Source: Nocardia sp. (lineage in GTDB: Bacteria > Actinomycetota > Actinomycetes > Mycobacteriales > Mycobacteriaceae). From it: a stretch of DNA of 64,000 nt. The stretch lies in assembly GCF_025465275.1 (NCBI RefSeq), contig NZ_JAODNK010000063.1:1-64000 (forward strand). Direction: 5' to 3'. A model generated the notes under the pieces. That model worked only from the letters and a program-made list of their open reading frames with translations, searched no databases and was not told where the DNA came from. The position numbers were made by a program, and so were the translations under genes. Shown here piece by piece: positions 17,933-26,605 of the stretch (positions are counted from its first letter, which is position 1; each line of letters opens with the position of its first letter).

Positions 17933-19573
17933 TCAGAGTGGAATGTTGCCGTGCTTCTTCGGCGGCATGGTCACCATCTTGCGTTCCAGCAGACGCAGCG
18001 CCGAAACGATCTGGCCGCGGGTGTGCGAGGGCGGGATGACCGCGTCGACGTAGCCGCGCTCGGCCGCCACGTACGGGTTGACCAGTGTGTCCTCGTACTC
18101 GTTCTGGAGCTCGAGGCGCAGCGCGTCGACATCGGCGCCTTCGGCGGCCGCGTCCTTGAGCTGCTTGCGGTAGACGAATCCGACTGCGCCCGAAGCACCC
18201 ATGACGGCGATCTGAGCGGTCGGCCACGCGAGGTTCACATCGGCGCCCATGTGCTTGGAACCCATGACGTCGTAGGCGCCGCCGTATGCCTTGCGGGTGA
18301 TGATTGTGATCTTACCCACAGTGGCCTCGCCGTAGGCATAGAGCAGCTTGGCGCCACGGCGAATGATGCCGTTGAACTCCTGGCCGGTGCCGGGCAGGAA
18401 GCCCGGAACGTCGACCAGCGTGATGATCGGGATATTGAAGGCGTCGCAGGTGCGCACGAAGCGTGCGGCCTTCTCCGAGGCGTCGATATCCAGGCAGCCC
18501 GCGAACTGCGAGGGCTGGTTGGCCACGAAGCCGACGCTGCGGCCGTCGATGCGGGCGAAGCCGATGATGATGTTCATCGCGCGCTCGGCCTGCACCTCCA
18601 GGAACTCGCCGTCGTCCACCAGGCGCTTGATGACCTCGTGCATGTCGTACGGCTGGTTCGGCGAATCCGGGACGATGCTGTCGAGCTCGAGGTCCTCGGC
18701 GGTGAGCGAGTCCTCGATGGCGCCGACGATCGGATCGGTGGCCGGGAAGCGCGGCGCCTCGGCGCGGTTGTTGCTCGGCAGGTAGTTGAGCAGGTCCTTG
18801 ACGTAGTCGAGGGCGTCCTGCTCGCCGGAGGCGACGTAGTGCGCGACACCGGACTTCACCATGTGGGTGTGGGCGCCGCCCAGCTCCTCCATGGTGACTT
18901 CCTCACCGGTGACGGTCTTGATCACGTCGGGGCCGGTGACGAACATCTGGCTGGTCTGATCGACCATGACCACGAAGTCGGTGAGCGCCGGGGAGTACAC
19001 GTGGCCGCCGGCGGCCGGGCCCATGATGAGCGAGATCTGCGGAATCACGCCGGACGCCTGGATATTGCGGTGGAAGATCTCACCGTAATGCCCCAGGGAG
19101 ACAACGCCTTCCTGGATGCGTGCGCCAGCGCCCTCGTTGATGCCGACCAGCGGGCGGCCGGTCTTCAGCGCCAGGTCCATGACCTTGACGATCTTCTCGC
19201 CGTACACCTCACCGAGCGAGCCACCGAAGACGGTGACGTCCTGGGAGAAGAGGCAGACGTCGCGGCCGTCGATGGTGCCGTAACCGGTCACCACGCCGTC
19301 GCCGAGCGGACGCTGGTTCTCCAGGCCGAAATTGACGCTGCGGTGCCGGGCGAGCGCGTCGAGTTCCACGAACGAGCCTTCGTCCACGAGGGCGAGAATG
19401 CGCTCGCGCGCGGTCATCTTGCCCTTGGCGTGCACCTTGTCGACCGCGGCCTCACCCATCGGGTGCTTGGCCTCTTCCAGCCTGTTACGCAGGTCAGCAA
19501 GCTTGCCGGCGGTGGTGTGGATATCGGGGGCGCCCGCCGACCCCGGCGAAGGCTGCTGCTGGACACTCGTCAT
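17933..19573 (-). CDS. accD5: Propionyl/acyl-CoA carboxylase beta subunit
   Basis: 546 residues. Carboxyltransferase that moves CO2 from carboxybiotin of AccA3 to propionyl- or acetyl-CoA, giving methylmalonyl- or malonyl-CoA. N-domain: [73 protein letters not shown]-domain: [55 protein letters not shown]. The GxSG-like oxyanion glycines are intact. It is first in a unit with accE5 and Maf. Upstream palindromes at 19621-19671 probably regulate it. Confidence 0.96.
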   Translation of the reverse strand: MTSVQQQPSPGSAGAPDIHTTAGKLADLRNRLEEAKHPMGEAAVDKVHAKGKMTARERILALVDEGSFVELDALARHRSVNFGLENQRPLGDGVVTGYGTIDGRDVCLFSQDVTVFGGSLGEVYGEKIVKVMDLALKTGRPLVGINEGAGARIQEGVVSLGHYGEIFHRNIQASGVIPQISLIMGPAAGGHVYSPALTDFVVMVDQTSQMFVTGPDVIKTVTGEEVTMEELGGAHTHMVKSGVAHYVASGEQDALDYVKDLLNYLPSNNRAEAPRFPATDPIVGAIEDSLTAEDLELDSIVPDSPNQPYDMHEVIKRLVDDGEFLEVQAERAMNIIIGFARIDGRSVGFVANQPSQFAGCLDIDASEKAARFVRTCDAFNIPIITLVDVPGFLPGTGQEFNGIIRRGAKLLYAYGEATVGKITIITRKAYGGAYDVMGSKHMGADVNLAWPTAQIAVMGASGAVGFVYRKQLKDAAAEGADVDALRLELQNEYEDTLVNPYVAAERGYVDAVIPPSHTRGQIVSALRLLERKMVTMPPKKHGNIPL

Positions 19574-19620
19574 GCCCGGAGTGTAACCAGTGCCAGTGCC
19601 CTCTGGTAATCCAGGAATGG

Positions 19621-19671
19621 CTACTCGTGAGTACGTTTATTGACTACCTGCCAGTAAATATCCGCAGGTAG
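19621..19671. promoter_or_regulatory. Two palindromes upstream of accD5
   Basis: CTACTCGTGAGTAC (19621-19634, 12 of 14 bases symmetric) is followed by CTACCTGC (19644-19651) and GCAGGTAG (19664-19671) separated by 12 bp. Both lie 48-98 bp upstream of the accD5 start and share the CTAC/GTAG ends of the accA3 palindrome at 14881. They are likely operators for a regulator of acyl-CoA carboxylase genes. Confidence 0.45.
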
Positions 19672-19745
19672 ATACCCGATTATGCAGGCCGCAGCGCCAC
19701 GGAGACGGCGAAAAAAATCGGCGCCCGGCCAAGGGTGAGCAGACA

Positions 19746-19775
19746 CGAACCGCCCGGACGGTTCCGGGCGGTTCG
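19746..19775 (-). terminator. Terminator of lat
   Basis: CGAACCGCCCGGA and TCCGGGCGGTTCG form a perfect 13-bp stem with loop CGGT. It starts 18 bp past the lat stop codon on the minus strand. Confidence 0.85.
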
Positions 19776-19793
19776 AGTAGATCGCCGTGCGGC

Positions 19794-21149
19794 TCAAGGC
19801 AATACGCGGTCCAGTGCGTCGACGGCCTCGTCCAGCTCCGCGACCGTGACGGTGAGCGGCGGCCGGAAACGGATACCGCGCTCCCCCGTGCCGAGGATCA
19901 GGACGTGCTCTTCCTCGCGCAGCGCGGTCACCACCGAGTCGCGCAATTGCGCCGTCTCGAGTGTGATGGCGCACATGAGCCCGCGTCCGCGCGGCTCGGT
20001 GACTTCGAGACGGGCGTCCGCCAATTCGGTGAGCCGCCCCAGCAGGTGCGTCCCGAGCCGTCCGGCGCGCTCCACGAGTCCCTCGTGCTCGATCACCTCG
20101 AGAATGCGGCGGGAGCGCACCATATCGGTGAGATTCCCACCCCAGGTGGAGTTGAGCCGTGAACTGACGTGGAAAACATTGTCGGGCACCTCGTCGATGC
20201 GCCCGCCGGCCATGATCCCGCACACCTGGGTCTTCTTGCCGAAGGCCACCACGTCCGGCTCCAGGCCGAGTTGCTGATAGGCCCACACACTGCCGGTCAT
20301 GCCGACGCCGGTCTGCACCTCGTCGAGGATGAACAGGGCGTCGTTGTCGTGGCAGAGCTGCTGCATGGCCCGCAGGAATTGCGGGCGCAGATGCCGGTCG
20401 CCGCCCTCGCCCTGAATGGGTTCGGCAATGAAACACGCTATGTCGTGCGGGTTTTCGGCGAAGGCGCGCGCGGCCTGGTCGAGGGCGTGCCGTTCGGCCG
20501 CCTCGATATCCGGGTGATCGGTGCCCACGTACGGGGTGTCGATGCGCGGCCAGCCGAACTTCGGGAACCTGTCGGTCTTGACCGGATCGGTATTGGTCAG
20601 CGACAGCGTGTACCCGGTGCGGCCGTGGAACGCACCGGTCAGATGCAGCACCTTGGTGCCGAGTTCCGGTGCGCGCCCGTGCATTTCATTGTGCCGGGAC
20701 TTCCAGTCGAAGGCCGCCTTGAGCGCGTTCTCGACCGCCAGCGCGCCACCGTCGATGAAGAACAGGTGCGGTAGCCGCGGATCGCCGAGGACACGCGCGA
20801 AAGTGTCCACGAAGCGCGCCATTTCGACGGTGTAGACGTCGGAGTTGCTGGGCTTGTTGAGGGCCGCGGCGGCGAGATTCGCCAGGAAGTGACGGTCACC
20901 GGTCAGCGCCGGATGGTTCATGCCCAGCGCCGAGGAGGCGAAGAAGCCGAACATATCCAGGTAGGCCGAGCCGTCGAGCGCGTCGACAAGTCTTCGACCG
21001 CTGGACTTTTGCAGGTCCAGCACCAGATCGAAGCCGTCGGCGAGGATGCTCGCGGACAGGATTTCATGCACCCGGGCGGGGGTGACCAACTCACGTCGAG
21101 TTTTCAGCGTTTCGGCAACCGCCCCGAGCCGATCGAATTCGAGGGTCAC
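19794..21149 (-). CDS. lat: L-lysine 6-transaminase
   Basis: 451 residues, class III PLP aminotransferase. It moves the epsilon-amino group of lysine to 2-oxoglutarate, giving aminoadipate semialdehyde. Strong similarity to mycobacterial Lat: VLDLQKSSGRRLVDALDG, FFASSALGMNHPAL, FIDGGALAVENALKAAFDWK, AFHGRTGYTLSLTN, IAEPIQGEGGD, FILDEVQTGVGMTG, and the PLP lysine K305 in VAFGKKTQVCG. It lies downstream of the lrpA-type regulator and opposite the aldehyde dehydrogenase that would oxidise its product. Confidence 0.95.
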   Translation of the reverse strand: MTLEFDRLGAVAETLKTRRELVTPARVHEILSASILADGFDLVLDLQKSSGRRLVDALDGSAYLDMFGFFASSALGMNHPALTGDRHFLANLAAAALNKPSNSDVYTVEMARFVDTFARVLGDPRLPHLFFIDGGALAVENALKAAFDWKSRHNEMHGRAPELGTKVLHLTGAFHGRTGYTLSLTNTDPVKTDRFPKFGWPRIDTPYVGTDHPDIEAAERHALDQAARAFAENPHDIACFIAEPIQGEGGDRHLRPQFLRAMQQLCHDNDALFILDEVQTGVGMTGSVWAYQQLGLEPDVVAFGKKTQVCGIMAGGRIDEVPDNVFHVSSRLNSTWGGNLTDMVRSRRILEVIEHEGLVERAGRLGTHLLGRLTELADARLEVTEPRGRGLMCAITLETAQLRDSVVTALREEEHVLILGTGERGIRFRPPLTVTVAELDEAVDALDRVLP

Positions 21150-21169
21150 TCCCCCAGGGTAAGGGAATC

Positions 21170-21189
21170 TTTACGGTTTTGTCCGTAAA
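21170..21189. promoter_or_regulatory. Inverted repeat upstream of lat
   Basis: TTTACGG and CCGTAAA flank six bases (TTTTGT) in the 64-bp gap between lrpA and lat, 21 bp upstream of the lat start. AT-rich symmetric sites suit Lrp/AsnC proteins, so this may be where the adjacent regulator acts. Confidence 0.45.
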
Positions 21190-21213
21190 TTTCGAAGTAA
21201 TTACGAGTGAGAT

Positions 21214-21666
21214 CTACTTGTCATAGAATGTCTGCAGAATGATGGTGCTTCGAGTCCGGACGTTGGCCGTCGCGCGAATCTCCTGCAGCAGCTGCTCCAG
21301 ATGCCGGGGCGAGGCGACACGCACCAGCAGCATGTAGCTCTCGTCACCGGCCACCGAGTGGCAGGCTTCGATGCCGGGGATGTGCTGCAGCAGCGCGGGC
21401 GCATCATCGGGCTGCGACGGGTCGAGAGGAGTGATGGCTACGAATGCCGACAGCATCTGCCCCAGGGCTTCCGGATCGACATTGGCTGTGTAGCCGCGGA
21501 TCACGCCTCGCGCCTCCAGCCGCCGGACTCGCGACTGCACCGCGGAGACCGACAGATTGGCCTTCTCGGCCAGATTCGACAATGTGGCGCGGCCATCGGC
21601 AATCAGCTCGCGGATCAGCAGACGATCGATGTCGTCGAGTTGTGGTTTCGCCGGTGTATCCGCCAT
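21214..21666 (-). CDS. lrpA: Lrp/AsnC-family regulator
   Basis: 150 residues. An AsnC-type helix-turn-helix (LDDIDRLLIRELIADGRATLSNLAEKANLSVSAVQSRVRRLEARGVI) is followed by a RAM ligand-binding domain (FVAITPLDPSQPDDAPALLQHIPGIEACHSVAGDESYMLLVRVASPRHLEQLLQEI). Such proteins form octamers that sense amino acids. Its place ahead of lat and opposite the aminoadipate semialdehyde dehydrogenase points to control of lysine breakdown, as for mycobacterial LrpA (Rv3291c, from memory). Confidence 0.92.
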   Translation of the reverse strand: MADTPAKPQLDDIDRLLIRELIADGRATLSNLAEKANLSVSAVQSRVRRLEARGVIRGYTANVDPEALGQMLSAFVAITPLDPSQPDDAPALLQHIPGIEACHSVAGDESYMLLVRVASPRHLEQLLQEIRATANVRTRSTIILQTFYDK

Positions 21667-21748
21667 CAGCGAAGGCTAACGCAGCGAACCGAACTCGTGG
21701 CCGGAACCCATCACCCGGCGCATGCCGCTATCGAGCAGGGAGCAGTCG

Positions 21749-23278
21749 ATGACGCCCGCACTGACCGCAGACATCACACCTGAACTGCGCACCCGCACGG
21801 AGGCGCTACTACGCGGCCTCGGCGTGGAATCACCCGAACCGGGCGCACTCTCGGCTCGTACGCCGATCACCGGCGGCGATCTGACCAGCCTGCGAGCGAG
21901 TACTACCGACGAGGTGGACAGCGCCATCGGGCGGGCCGCCGCCGCTTTCGACGGCTGGCGCACGGTGCCCGCGCCGCAGCGTGCGGCCGTGGTCCGGCGG
22001 CTGGCGCAGCTGCTCACCGAACACCAGGCTGAGCTGGGCGAACTGGTCACTCTCGAAGCCGGGAAGATCGGTGCGGAGGCCCGCGGCGAAGTCCAGGAAA
22101 TGATCGATATCTGCGAGTTCGCCATCGGCTTGTCGCGGCAGCTGTACGGGCGCACCATGCCGTCGGAGCGCCCCGGGCACCGGCTCATGGAGACCTGGCA
22201 TCCGCTGGGTGTGGTGGGCGTGATCTCGGCCTTCAATTTCCCGGTCGCGGTGTGGGCGTGGAATACCGCGCTCGCGCTGGTGTGCGGGGACACCGTGGTG
22301 TGGAAACCGTCGGAGACGACACCGCTGACGGCGCTGGCCTGCCATACGCTGCTGCGCCGGGCGGCGGTGGACGTGGGTGCGAATCCCGAAGTGCACCAGC
22401 TTATTCAGGGTGCGGTCGAGGTCGGCGAGCAGCTGGTCGACGATGCGCGGGTGGCGCTGGTCAGCGCGACCGGATCGGTGCGGATGGGCCGGACCGTCGC
22501 ACCGCGCGTGGCCGCGCGCTTCGGCCGCTGCCTGTTGGAGCTGGGTGGCAATAACGGTGCGGTGGTGACACCTTCGGCTGATCTGGATCTTGCCGCGCGG
22601 GGCATCGTGTTCTCGGCGGCAGGCACCGCGGGGCAGCGGTGCACCTCGCTGCGGCGGCTGATCGTGCATGTGGATGTGGCCGGGCCGCTGCTGGATCGCA
22701 TCGCCTCCGCGTATCGCCAACTGCACGTGGGTAATCCGCTCGATGACGGTGTGCTGGTCGGGCCGCTGATCAATGGCCGGGCGTACACGGGCATGCAGGA
22801 GGCGCTGCGGCGCGCTCAGGAGGACGGCGGTGAATTGATCTGCGGTGGTGAACGAGTCGAGGGCTTCGGCGAGGATGCGTACTACGTCCGCCCGGCTATC
22901 GTCCGCATGCCGGCGCAGAGCGCGGTGGTCCGCGAGGAGACCTTCGCGCCGATCCTCTACGTCCTCACCTACCGCGATCTCGATGCCGCCATCGACCTGC
23001 ACAATGGTGTCCCGCAGGGCCTTTCGTCGGCGATCTTCACGCAGAACCAGCGTGAGGCCGAACGTTTCCTGGCCGCCGACGGCTCCGACTGCGGTATCGC
23101 CAATGTCAATATCGGCACCTCGGGCGCGGAGATCGGCGGCGCCTTCGGCGGCGAGAAGCAGACCGGCGGCGGCCGCGAATCCGGTTCGGACTCCTGGAAG
23201 TCCTATATGCGCCGCGCCACCAACACGGTCAACTACTCCACCGAACTTCCGCTGGCCCAAGGTATTCGGTTCGAGTAG
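21749..23278 (+). CDS. Aminoadipate semialdehyde dehydrogenase (ALDH7 type)
   Basis: 509 residues from ATG 21749, which has AGGGAG six bases upstream; a frame-continuous ATG at 21722 lacks one. The aldehyde dehydrogenase fold has VISAFNFPVAVWAWN (Asn163), WKPSETTPLTA, LELGGNN (general-base Glu264) and AGQRCTSLRR (catalytic Cys298). The sequence is of the antiquitin/ALDH7 class, which oxidises alpha-aminoadipic semialdehyde. With Lat it would turn lysine into 2-aminoadipate. It is divergent from lrpA (82 bp between starts), so the regulator probably controls both sides. Confidence 0.9.
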   Translation: MTPALTADITPELRTRTEALLRGLGVESPEPGALSARTPITGGDLTSLRASTTDEVDSAIGRAAAAFDGWRTVPAPQRAAVVRRLAQLLTEHQAELGELVTLEAGKIGAEARGEVQEMIDICEFAIGLSRQLYGRTMPSERPGHRLMETWHPLGVVGVISAFNFPVAVWAWNTALALVCGDTVVWKPSETTPLTALACHTLLRRAAVDVGANPEVHQLIQGAVEVGEQLVDDARVALVSATGSVRMGRTVAPRVAARFGRCLLELGGNNGAVVTPSADLDLAARGIVFSAAGTAGQRCTSLRRLIVHVDVAGPLLDRIASAYRQLHVGNPLDDGVLVGPLINGRAYTGMQEALRRAQEDGGELICGGERVEGFGEDAYYVRPAIVRMPAQSAVVREETFAPILYVLTYRDLDAAIDLHNGVPQGLSSAIFTQNQREAERFLAADGSDCGIANVNIGTSGAEIGGAFGGEKQTGGGRESGSDSWKSYMRRATNTVNYSTELPLAQGIRFE

Positions 23279-23368
23279 GCGGCTCACCCGGTCGGTGATA
23301 CACCCCGCACAGAGGCTCGTCCCAGACGAGGGTGACTGACTCGTGCGGAGGTCCGCTGCACGGCAACG

Positions 23369-23393
23369 GCCCGAACCCCCCTACGGTTCGGGC
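23369..23393. terminator. Hairpin between convergent dehydrogenase and SDR genes
   Basis: GCCCGAACC and GGTTCGGGC form a perfect 9-bp stem with a 7-base loop. It is placed 91 bp after the aldehyde dehydrogenase and 18 bp after the SDR stop on the other strand. Confidence 0.75.
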
Positions 23394-23410
23394 TGTTCGA
23401 TGGTTCGGCG

Positions 23411-24262
23411 TCAGTCGCGGTCGTCGGTGGCGATGGCGCGGATCTGGGCCTCGTACTGGGCGCGGGTCGTTTCATCGGAGGGGTGCAGCGCACGGTCGCC
23501 GTTGATGAGGCGGCGGACCAGGCGGATGGCGGGCTCCGGTGTCGCGGCGAAGAGGGCGTCGATGGGGCCGAGGTAGTTCGGTACGGCGACCTCGGCCTTG
23601 CGGGTGCGGACGGTGTTGACGACGGCGGCTGCCACGTCTTCGGGCTCGACGGTGGGCATTCCCGCACCGAGTGCGAGGCCGGAGGACAGGCGGGTGCGGA
23701 CGGCCGACGGCATGACGGTGCTGACGCTGACGCCGTACGGCGCGAACTCCAAACGGGTTGCGGCGGAAAGGCCTACGGCCGCGAACTTGCTGGCGTTGTA
23801 GACGGCCAGGCCCGGGATCGGGATCTTGCCGGCGAGCGAGGCGACATTCACGATGTGCCCCTGGCCGCGCTCGACCATGGCGGGCGCGACGGCGCGCATG
23901 CCGTGGATGAGCCCCCACACATTGACGTCGATGGTGGTGTGGCCCACGGCATCCGGTTCGTCCAGGAAGGCACCGGCGGGCATGACACCGGCATTGTTGA
24001 CCAGGATGTCGATGCGGCCGAAGTCGGCGACGACCTTGTCCCACTGCTCGCGATTGCGCACATCCAGCTCGAATGCCTTCGCCCCCAGGGCGGCTGCGGT
24101 GGCCTGGGCGGCGGTCGTGTCCACATCCGCGATGGCCACCTCAGCGCCTTTGCTGATGAACAGCTCGGCGGTGCACTGGCCGATGCCGCGGCCCGCGCCG
24201 GTGATCAGCACCCGCGCACCGTTGAGATCGATTGCCGGGTAGTTCTTTCCGAGAATGGTCAT
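23411..24262 (-). CDS. Short-chain dehydrogenase/reductase
   Basis: 283 residues from ATG 24262, behind AAAGGA. Classical SDR: NAD(P)-binding VLITGAGRGIGQ, NNAGVMPAG, and the active-site Ser-Tyr-Lys set in NVASLAGKIPIPGLAVYNASKFAAVGLSAATRLE. The acidic residue after strand two (ADVDTT) favours NAD(H). A C-terminal extension of about 50 residues is typical of lipid- or steroid-active members. It is co-transcribed with the patatin gene upstream, 70 bp apart, and probably under the divergent TetR regulator. The substrate is unknown. Confidence 0.88.
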   Translation of the reverse strand: MTILGKNYPAIDLNGARVLITGAGRGIGQCTAELFISKGAEVAIADVDTTAAQATAAALGAKAFELDVRNREQWDKVVADFGRIDILVNNAGVMPAGAFLDEPDAVGHTTIDVNVWGLIHGMRAVAPAMVERGQGHIVNVASLAGKIPIPGLAVYNASKFAAVGLSAATRLEFAPYGVSVSTVMPSAVRTRLSSGLALGAGMPTVEPEDVAAAVVNTVRTRKAEVAVPNYLGPIDALFAATPEPAIRLVRRLINGDRALHPSDETTRAQYEAQIRAIATDDRD

Positions 24263-24275
24263 GCTGTTTCCTTTT

Positions 24276-24340
24276 TCGCGTGAGTGGAGCCCTGCATGGT
24301 TACGCTTCGCTGCCGCCTCCGGGCTTGACCACTCACGCGA
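24276..24340. repeat. Long-stem hairpin between patatin and SDR genes
   Basis: TCGCGTGAGTGG (24276-24287) and CCACTCACGCGA (24329-24340) are perfect 12-bp arms around a 41-base loop containing CGCTTCGCTGCCGCCTCCGG. The element spans the end of the patatin gene and sits beside the SDR ribosome site. It could tune the downstream gene or stabilise the upstream mRNA. Confidence 0.6.
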
Positions 24341-25292
24341 AGACTCCTTGCTCCATGGCCTTGCGGGTGCTGCGCAGGCTGTGTTCGAAAGTGGCGAGAC
24401 GGCGGCGGCCGTCCATGAAATTGGGGCCCATGACCTCGAGGTCCTCGGCGGTGGCGTCCAGGCGCAGCACCTTGGTGCCGCCGGCGCGCAGCAGGGCGAT
24501 CTCGGCATCGAGCTTCTCGCTCATGCGATTTCGCATCTGCCGCTCGAGGAAGTGACCTGCGCTGGTCGCGGGCAGCCGGCCGGTGGAGGCCATCGGCGCG
24601 AGCACCACCACCTCGTCGAGCTGCGCCGGGATGAGCAGATCCACCGAGGCGGTGGAGGCCGCGCCGCCGTCGATGAAGGTGCTGCCCGCGATCGGCACGG
24701 CCGGGAACCAGCCGGGGACGCCCCACGAAGCCCGCAGTGCCGCACCGAGACTCGCGTCAGGTGCGGAGGGTGAGCCGAAGGCCACGCGCTCACCGGTGGC
24801 GGCGTTCATGGACACCAGCCAGGTGGCGGGATGCGGCACCCAGCTGCGGTCCGGATTCAGCCGGTCCGCGAGGCGCTGCAGCCAGGCGGCGTCACCGCTG
24901 CCCTGCGGGAGCAGGCCGCTGCCGGCGGTCAGCAGGGCGTGGCCGTTGCCGGGGCGGGCGAGCAGTTCACGTACCGCACGGGCAGGCGCGCCGAGGCGGG
25001 CATGCGGCAGCGGCGGGAAACGCCCGGGCTCGCAGCGCATATGGGCGGTCAGGATCGGGTTGGTGGAGGTGCCGTCCTGCATGGCCACCAGCTCGTCGAC
25101 GCCGATGCCGCTGCCGAGCATGGTCAGCATTTCGGCGCCGGCCGAGGTGCCGATCATGACGTCGGCTTCGCGGGGATCCCAGTTCAGCACGTCGCGCGCG
25201 GCGGCCAGCGCCGCCACGATCCACGCCGCGCCGAGGGTGCCGCCGCAGCCGATGGCCAGGCCACGTCGATGTGACCCGTTCCTGTTACTCAT
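24333..25292 (-). CDS. Patatin-like phospholipase
   Basis: 319 residues from ATG 25292. Patatin acyl hydrolases use a Ser-Asp dyad: oxyanion loop GCGGTLGAAW (about residues 16-25), nucleophile elbow GTSAG (Ser50), and the Asp in STFIDGGAAS (about residue 220). They cleave acyl chains from membrane lipids or triacylglycerol. The partner SDR and divergent TetR gene suggest a small inducible lipid-degrading operon. No signal peptide is visible, so the enzyme is cytoplasmic or membrane-associated. Confidence 0.88.
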   Translation of the reverse strand: MSNRNGSHRRGLAIGCGGTLGAAWIVAALAAARDVLNWDPREADVMIGTSAGAEMLTMLGSGIGVDELVAMQDGTSTNPILTAHMRCEPGRFPPLPHARLGAPARAVRELLARPGNGHALLTAGSGLLPQGSGDAAWLQRLADRLNPDRSWVPHPATWLVSMNAATGERVAFGSPSAPDASLGAALRASWGVPGWFPAVPIAGSTFIDGGAASTASVDLLIPAQLDEVVVLAPMASTGRLPATSAGHFLERQMRNRMSEKLDAEIALLRAGGTKVLRLDATAEDLEVMGPNFMDGRRRLATFEHSLRSTRKAMEQGVFA

Positions 25293-25336
25293 GGTTTCGA
25301 ACACTACCGCCTCCACCTCCCTGCGGCTAGATTCCA

Positions 25337-25351
25337 GATACCGATGGTATC
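25337..25351. promoter_or_regulatory. Candidate TetR operator
   Basis: GATACC-GAT-GGTATC is a perfect palindrome with 6-bp arms. It lies in the 89-bp gap between the divergent patatin and TetR genes, 30 bp from the TetR start and 44 bp from the patatin start. Autorepressing TetR proteins bind such sites. Confidence 0.6.
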
Positions 25352-25381
25352 CCAAATCTTTCAGTACATAGAATCACTCCC

Positions 25382-25981
25382 ATGGCACGACTGACCCGGT
25401 CCGAGAGCCAGGCCCGCACCCGCACGGACCTGCTGGTGACCGCGCGCGACCTGTTCCTCACCGAGGGGTACGCCAAAACCAGCCTGGAGCGGGTCGCCGA
25501 GGAGGCCGGGTACTCCAAGGGCGCGGTGTACTCGAACTTCAAGACCAAATCGGCCCTGTGCCTGGAAGTGCTGGGACTCATCCACGAGACCAAGTTCGGC
25601 GAGGTCACCGAACTGATCGAGGGCGAGGACAGCCTCGAGGCGCGGTTGGAGCGCTTTCAGAGCTGGGCCGAGCGCACGCTCGGCGATATCGGGTGGACCA
25701 TGCTCGAATTCGAATTCGCCATCGTGGCGCGCGATGATCCGGCGCTGCAGGCCGCCCTCGTCTCCAGCCTGGGATTGGTACGCGGCACCGTCGCGGCGCA
25801 ATTGCAGGTGCTGGCGGATTCCACGGGCCTCACGCTGCCGCTACCCGCCGAGGACGCGGCGACCGCCGTCCTGAGCCTCGGTCTGGGTCTCGGCATTCAG
25901 CGCGCCATCGATCCGAGTCTGTCCGCGCGGTTGATCACCGATGCGGTGCGGGCCATGGTGCGCAGCGAGCTCAGCACCTGA
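25382..25981 (+). CDS. TetR-family regulator of the patatin-SDR operon
   Basis: 199 residues. DNA-binding domain RTRTDLLVTARDLFLTEGYAKTSLERVAEEAGYSKGAVYSNFKTKSALCLEVL, then a helical ligand domain with TetR_C-like GLGLGIQRAIDPSLSARLI. The N-terminus is a close match to the AcrR/FadR-like group often found with lipid genes. The position opposite the patatin gene and the palindrome at 25337 make it the likely repressor of both units. The ligand is probably a fatty acyl or related compound (inference). Confidence 0.88.
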   Translation: MARLTRSESQARTRTDLLVTARDLFLTEGYAKTSLERVAEEAGYSKGAVYSNFKTKSALCLEVLGLIHETKFGEVTELIEGEDSLEARLERFQSWAERTLGDIGWTMLEFEFAIVARDDPALQAALVSSLGLVRGTVAAQLQVLADSTGLTLPLPAEDAATAVLSLGLGLGIQRAIDPSLSARLITDAVRAMVRSELST

Positions 25982-25993
25982 TCGGCCTGCGAC

Positions 25994-26539
25994 TCACGGC
26001 CGGAAGTGCAGGGTCCATTCGCCGCGATAGTGCAGCCGCGTCACGCTGACCGGGGGAACGTCTATGCGCCAGAACGATTTTGCGGGCGCGTCGAGGGTGA
26101 CGAGCAGGGCGGCGCGGATGATCGCGGGGTGGGTGATGGCAATGGTGGGCTCGCCCTCGACCGCGATATCGGCCATCCATTCGCCGGTTCGCTCGACCAC
26201 ATCGGCCACCGATTCGCCGCCGTGGCCGCGATAACCCGGATCGGTGAGCCAGAGGTAGAGGTCCTCCTTGGGGACCGACATGAGCTCGCCGCCGCGCCAG
26301 GCTCCGGCATCCAGATCACGTAGTCGCGAATCCTCGTCGCCCGTGAGGCCCATGACGGTGGCGGTCTCGACGGCCCGGCGTTCGGGGGCGGTCAGCACCC
26401 GGGCGGCATGCAGGCGGCCACAGGCGGCGACCGCGCGGCGACCGGCCTCGGTGAGCGGTTCGTCGACCGGAAATCGTGCTTTGCGCATCGCCTCGGTCAT
26501 CCCGTGACTGACCAGATCGAGTCGGAGCACCTTCTGCAC
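25994..26539 (-). CDS. Histidine phosphatase superfamily protein, altered RHG motif
   Basis: 181 residues from GTG 26539. The N-terminal motif is LVSHGMTEAM where the superfamily has RHG: the phospho-acceptor His is kept but the phosphate-binding Arg is Ser (residues 11-13). Other features remain: VLTAPERRAVETATVMG (second Arg region), LRDLDAGAWRG, and the C-terminal ITHPAIIRAALL with the second His. Family members dephosphorylate sugars or small metabolites. The change may reduce or redirect activity; a group of actinobacterial proteins with a similar variant probably exists. It is divergent from lhr. Confidence 0.75.
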   Translation of the reverse strand: MQKVLRLDLVSHGMTEAMRKARFPVDEPLTEAGRRAVAACGRLHAARVLTAPERRAVETATVMGLTGDEDSRLRDLDAGAWRGGELMSVPKEDLYLWLTDPGYRGHGGESVADVVERTGEWMADIAVEGEPTIAITHPAIIRAALLVTLDAPAKSFWRIDVPPVSVTRLHYRGEWTLHFRP

Positions 26540-26605
26540 CGTTCGAACCTTACGCGCGGCGAAAGCGCCCGTATGGCGTTTATTTGCCTCCGCTTCGCTA
26601 CGGCT

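Noticed and set aside
23483..24283. Plus-strand frame opposite the SDR gene
   Set aside because: It is antisense to a gene with a clear NAD-binding motif and active site.
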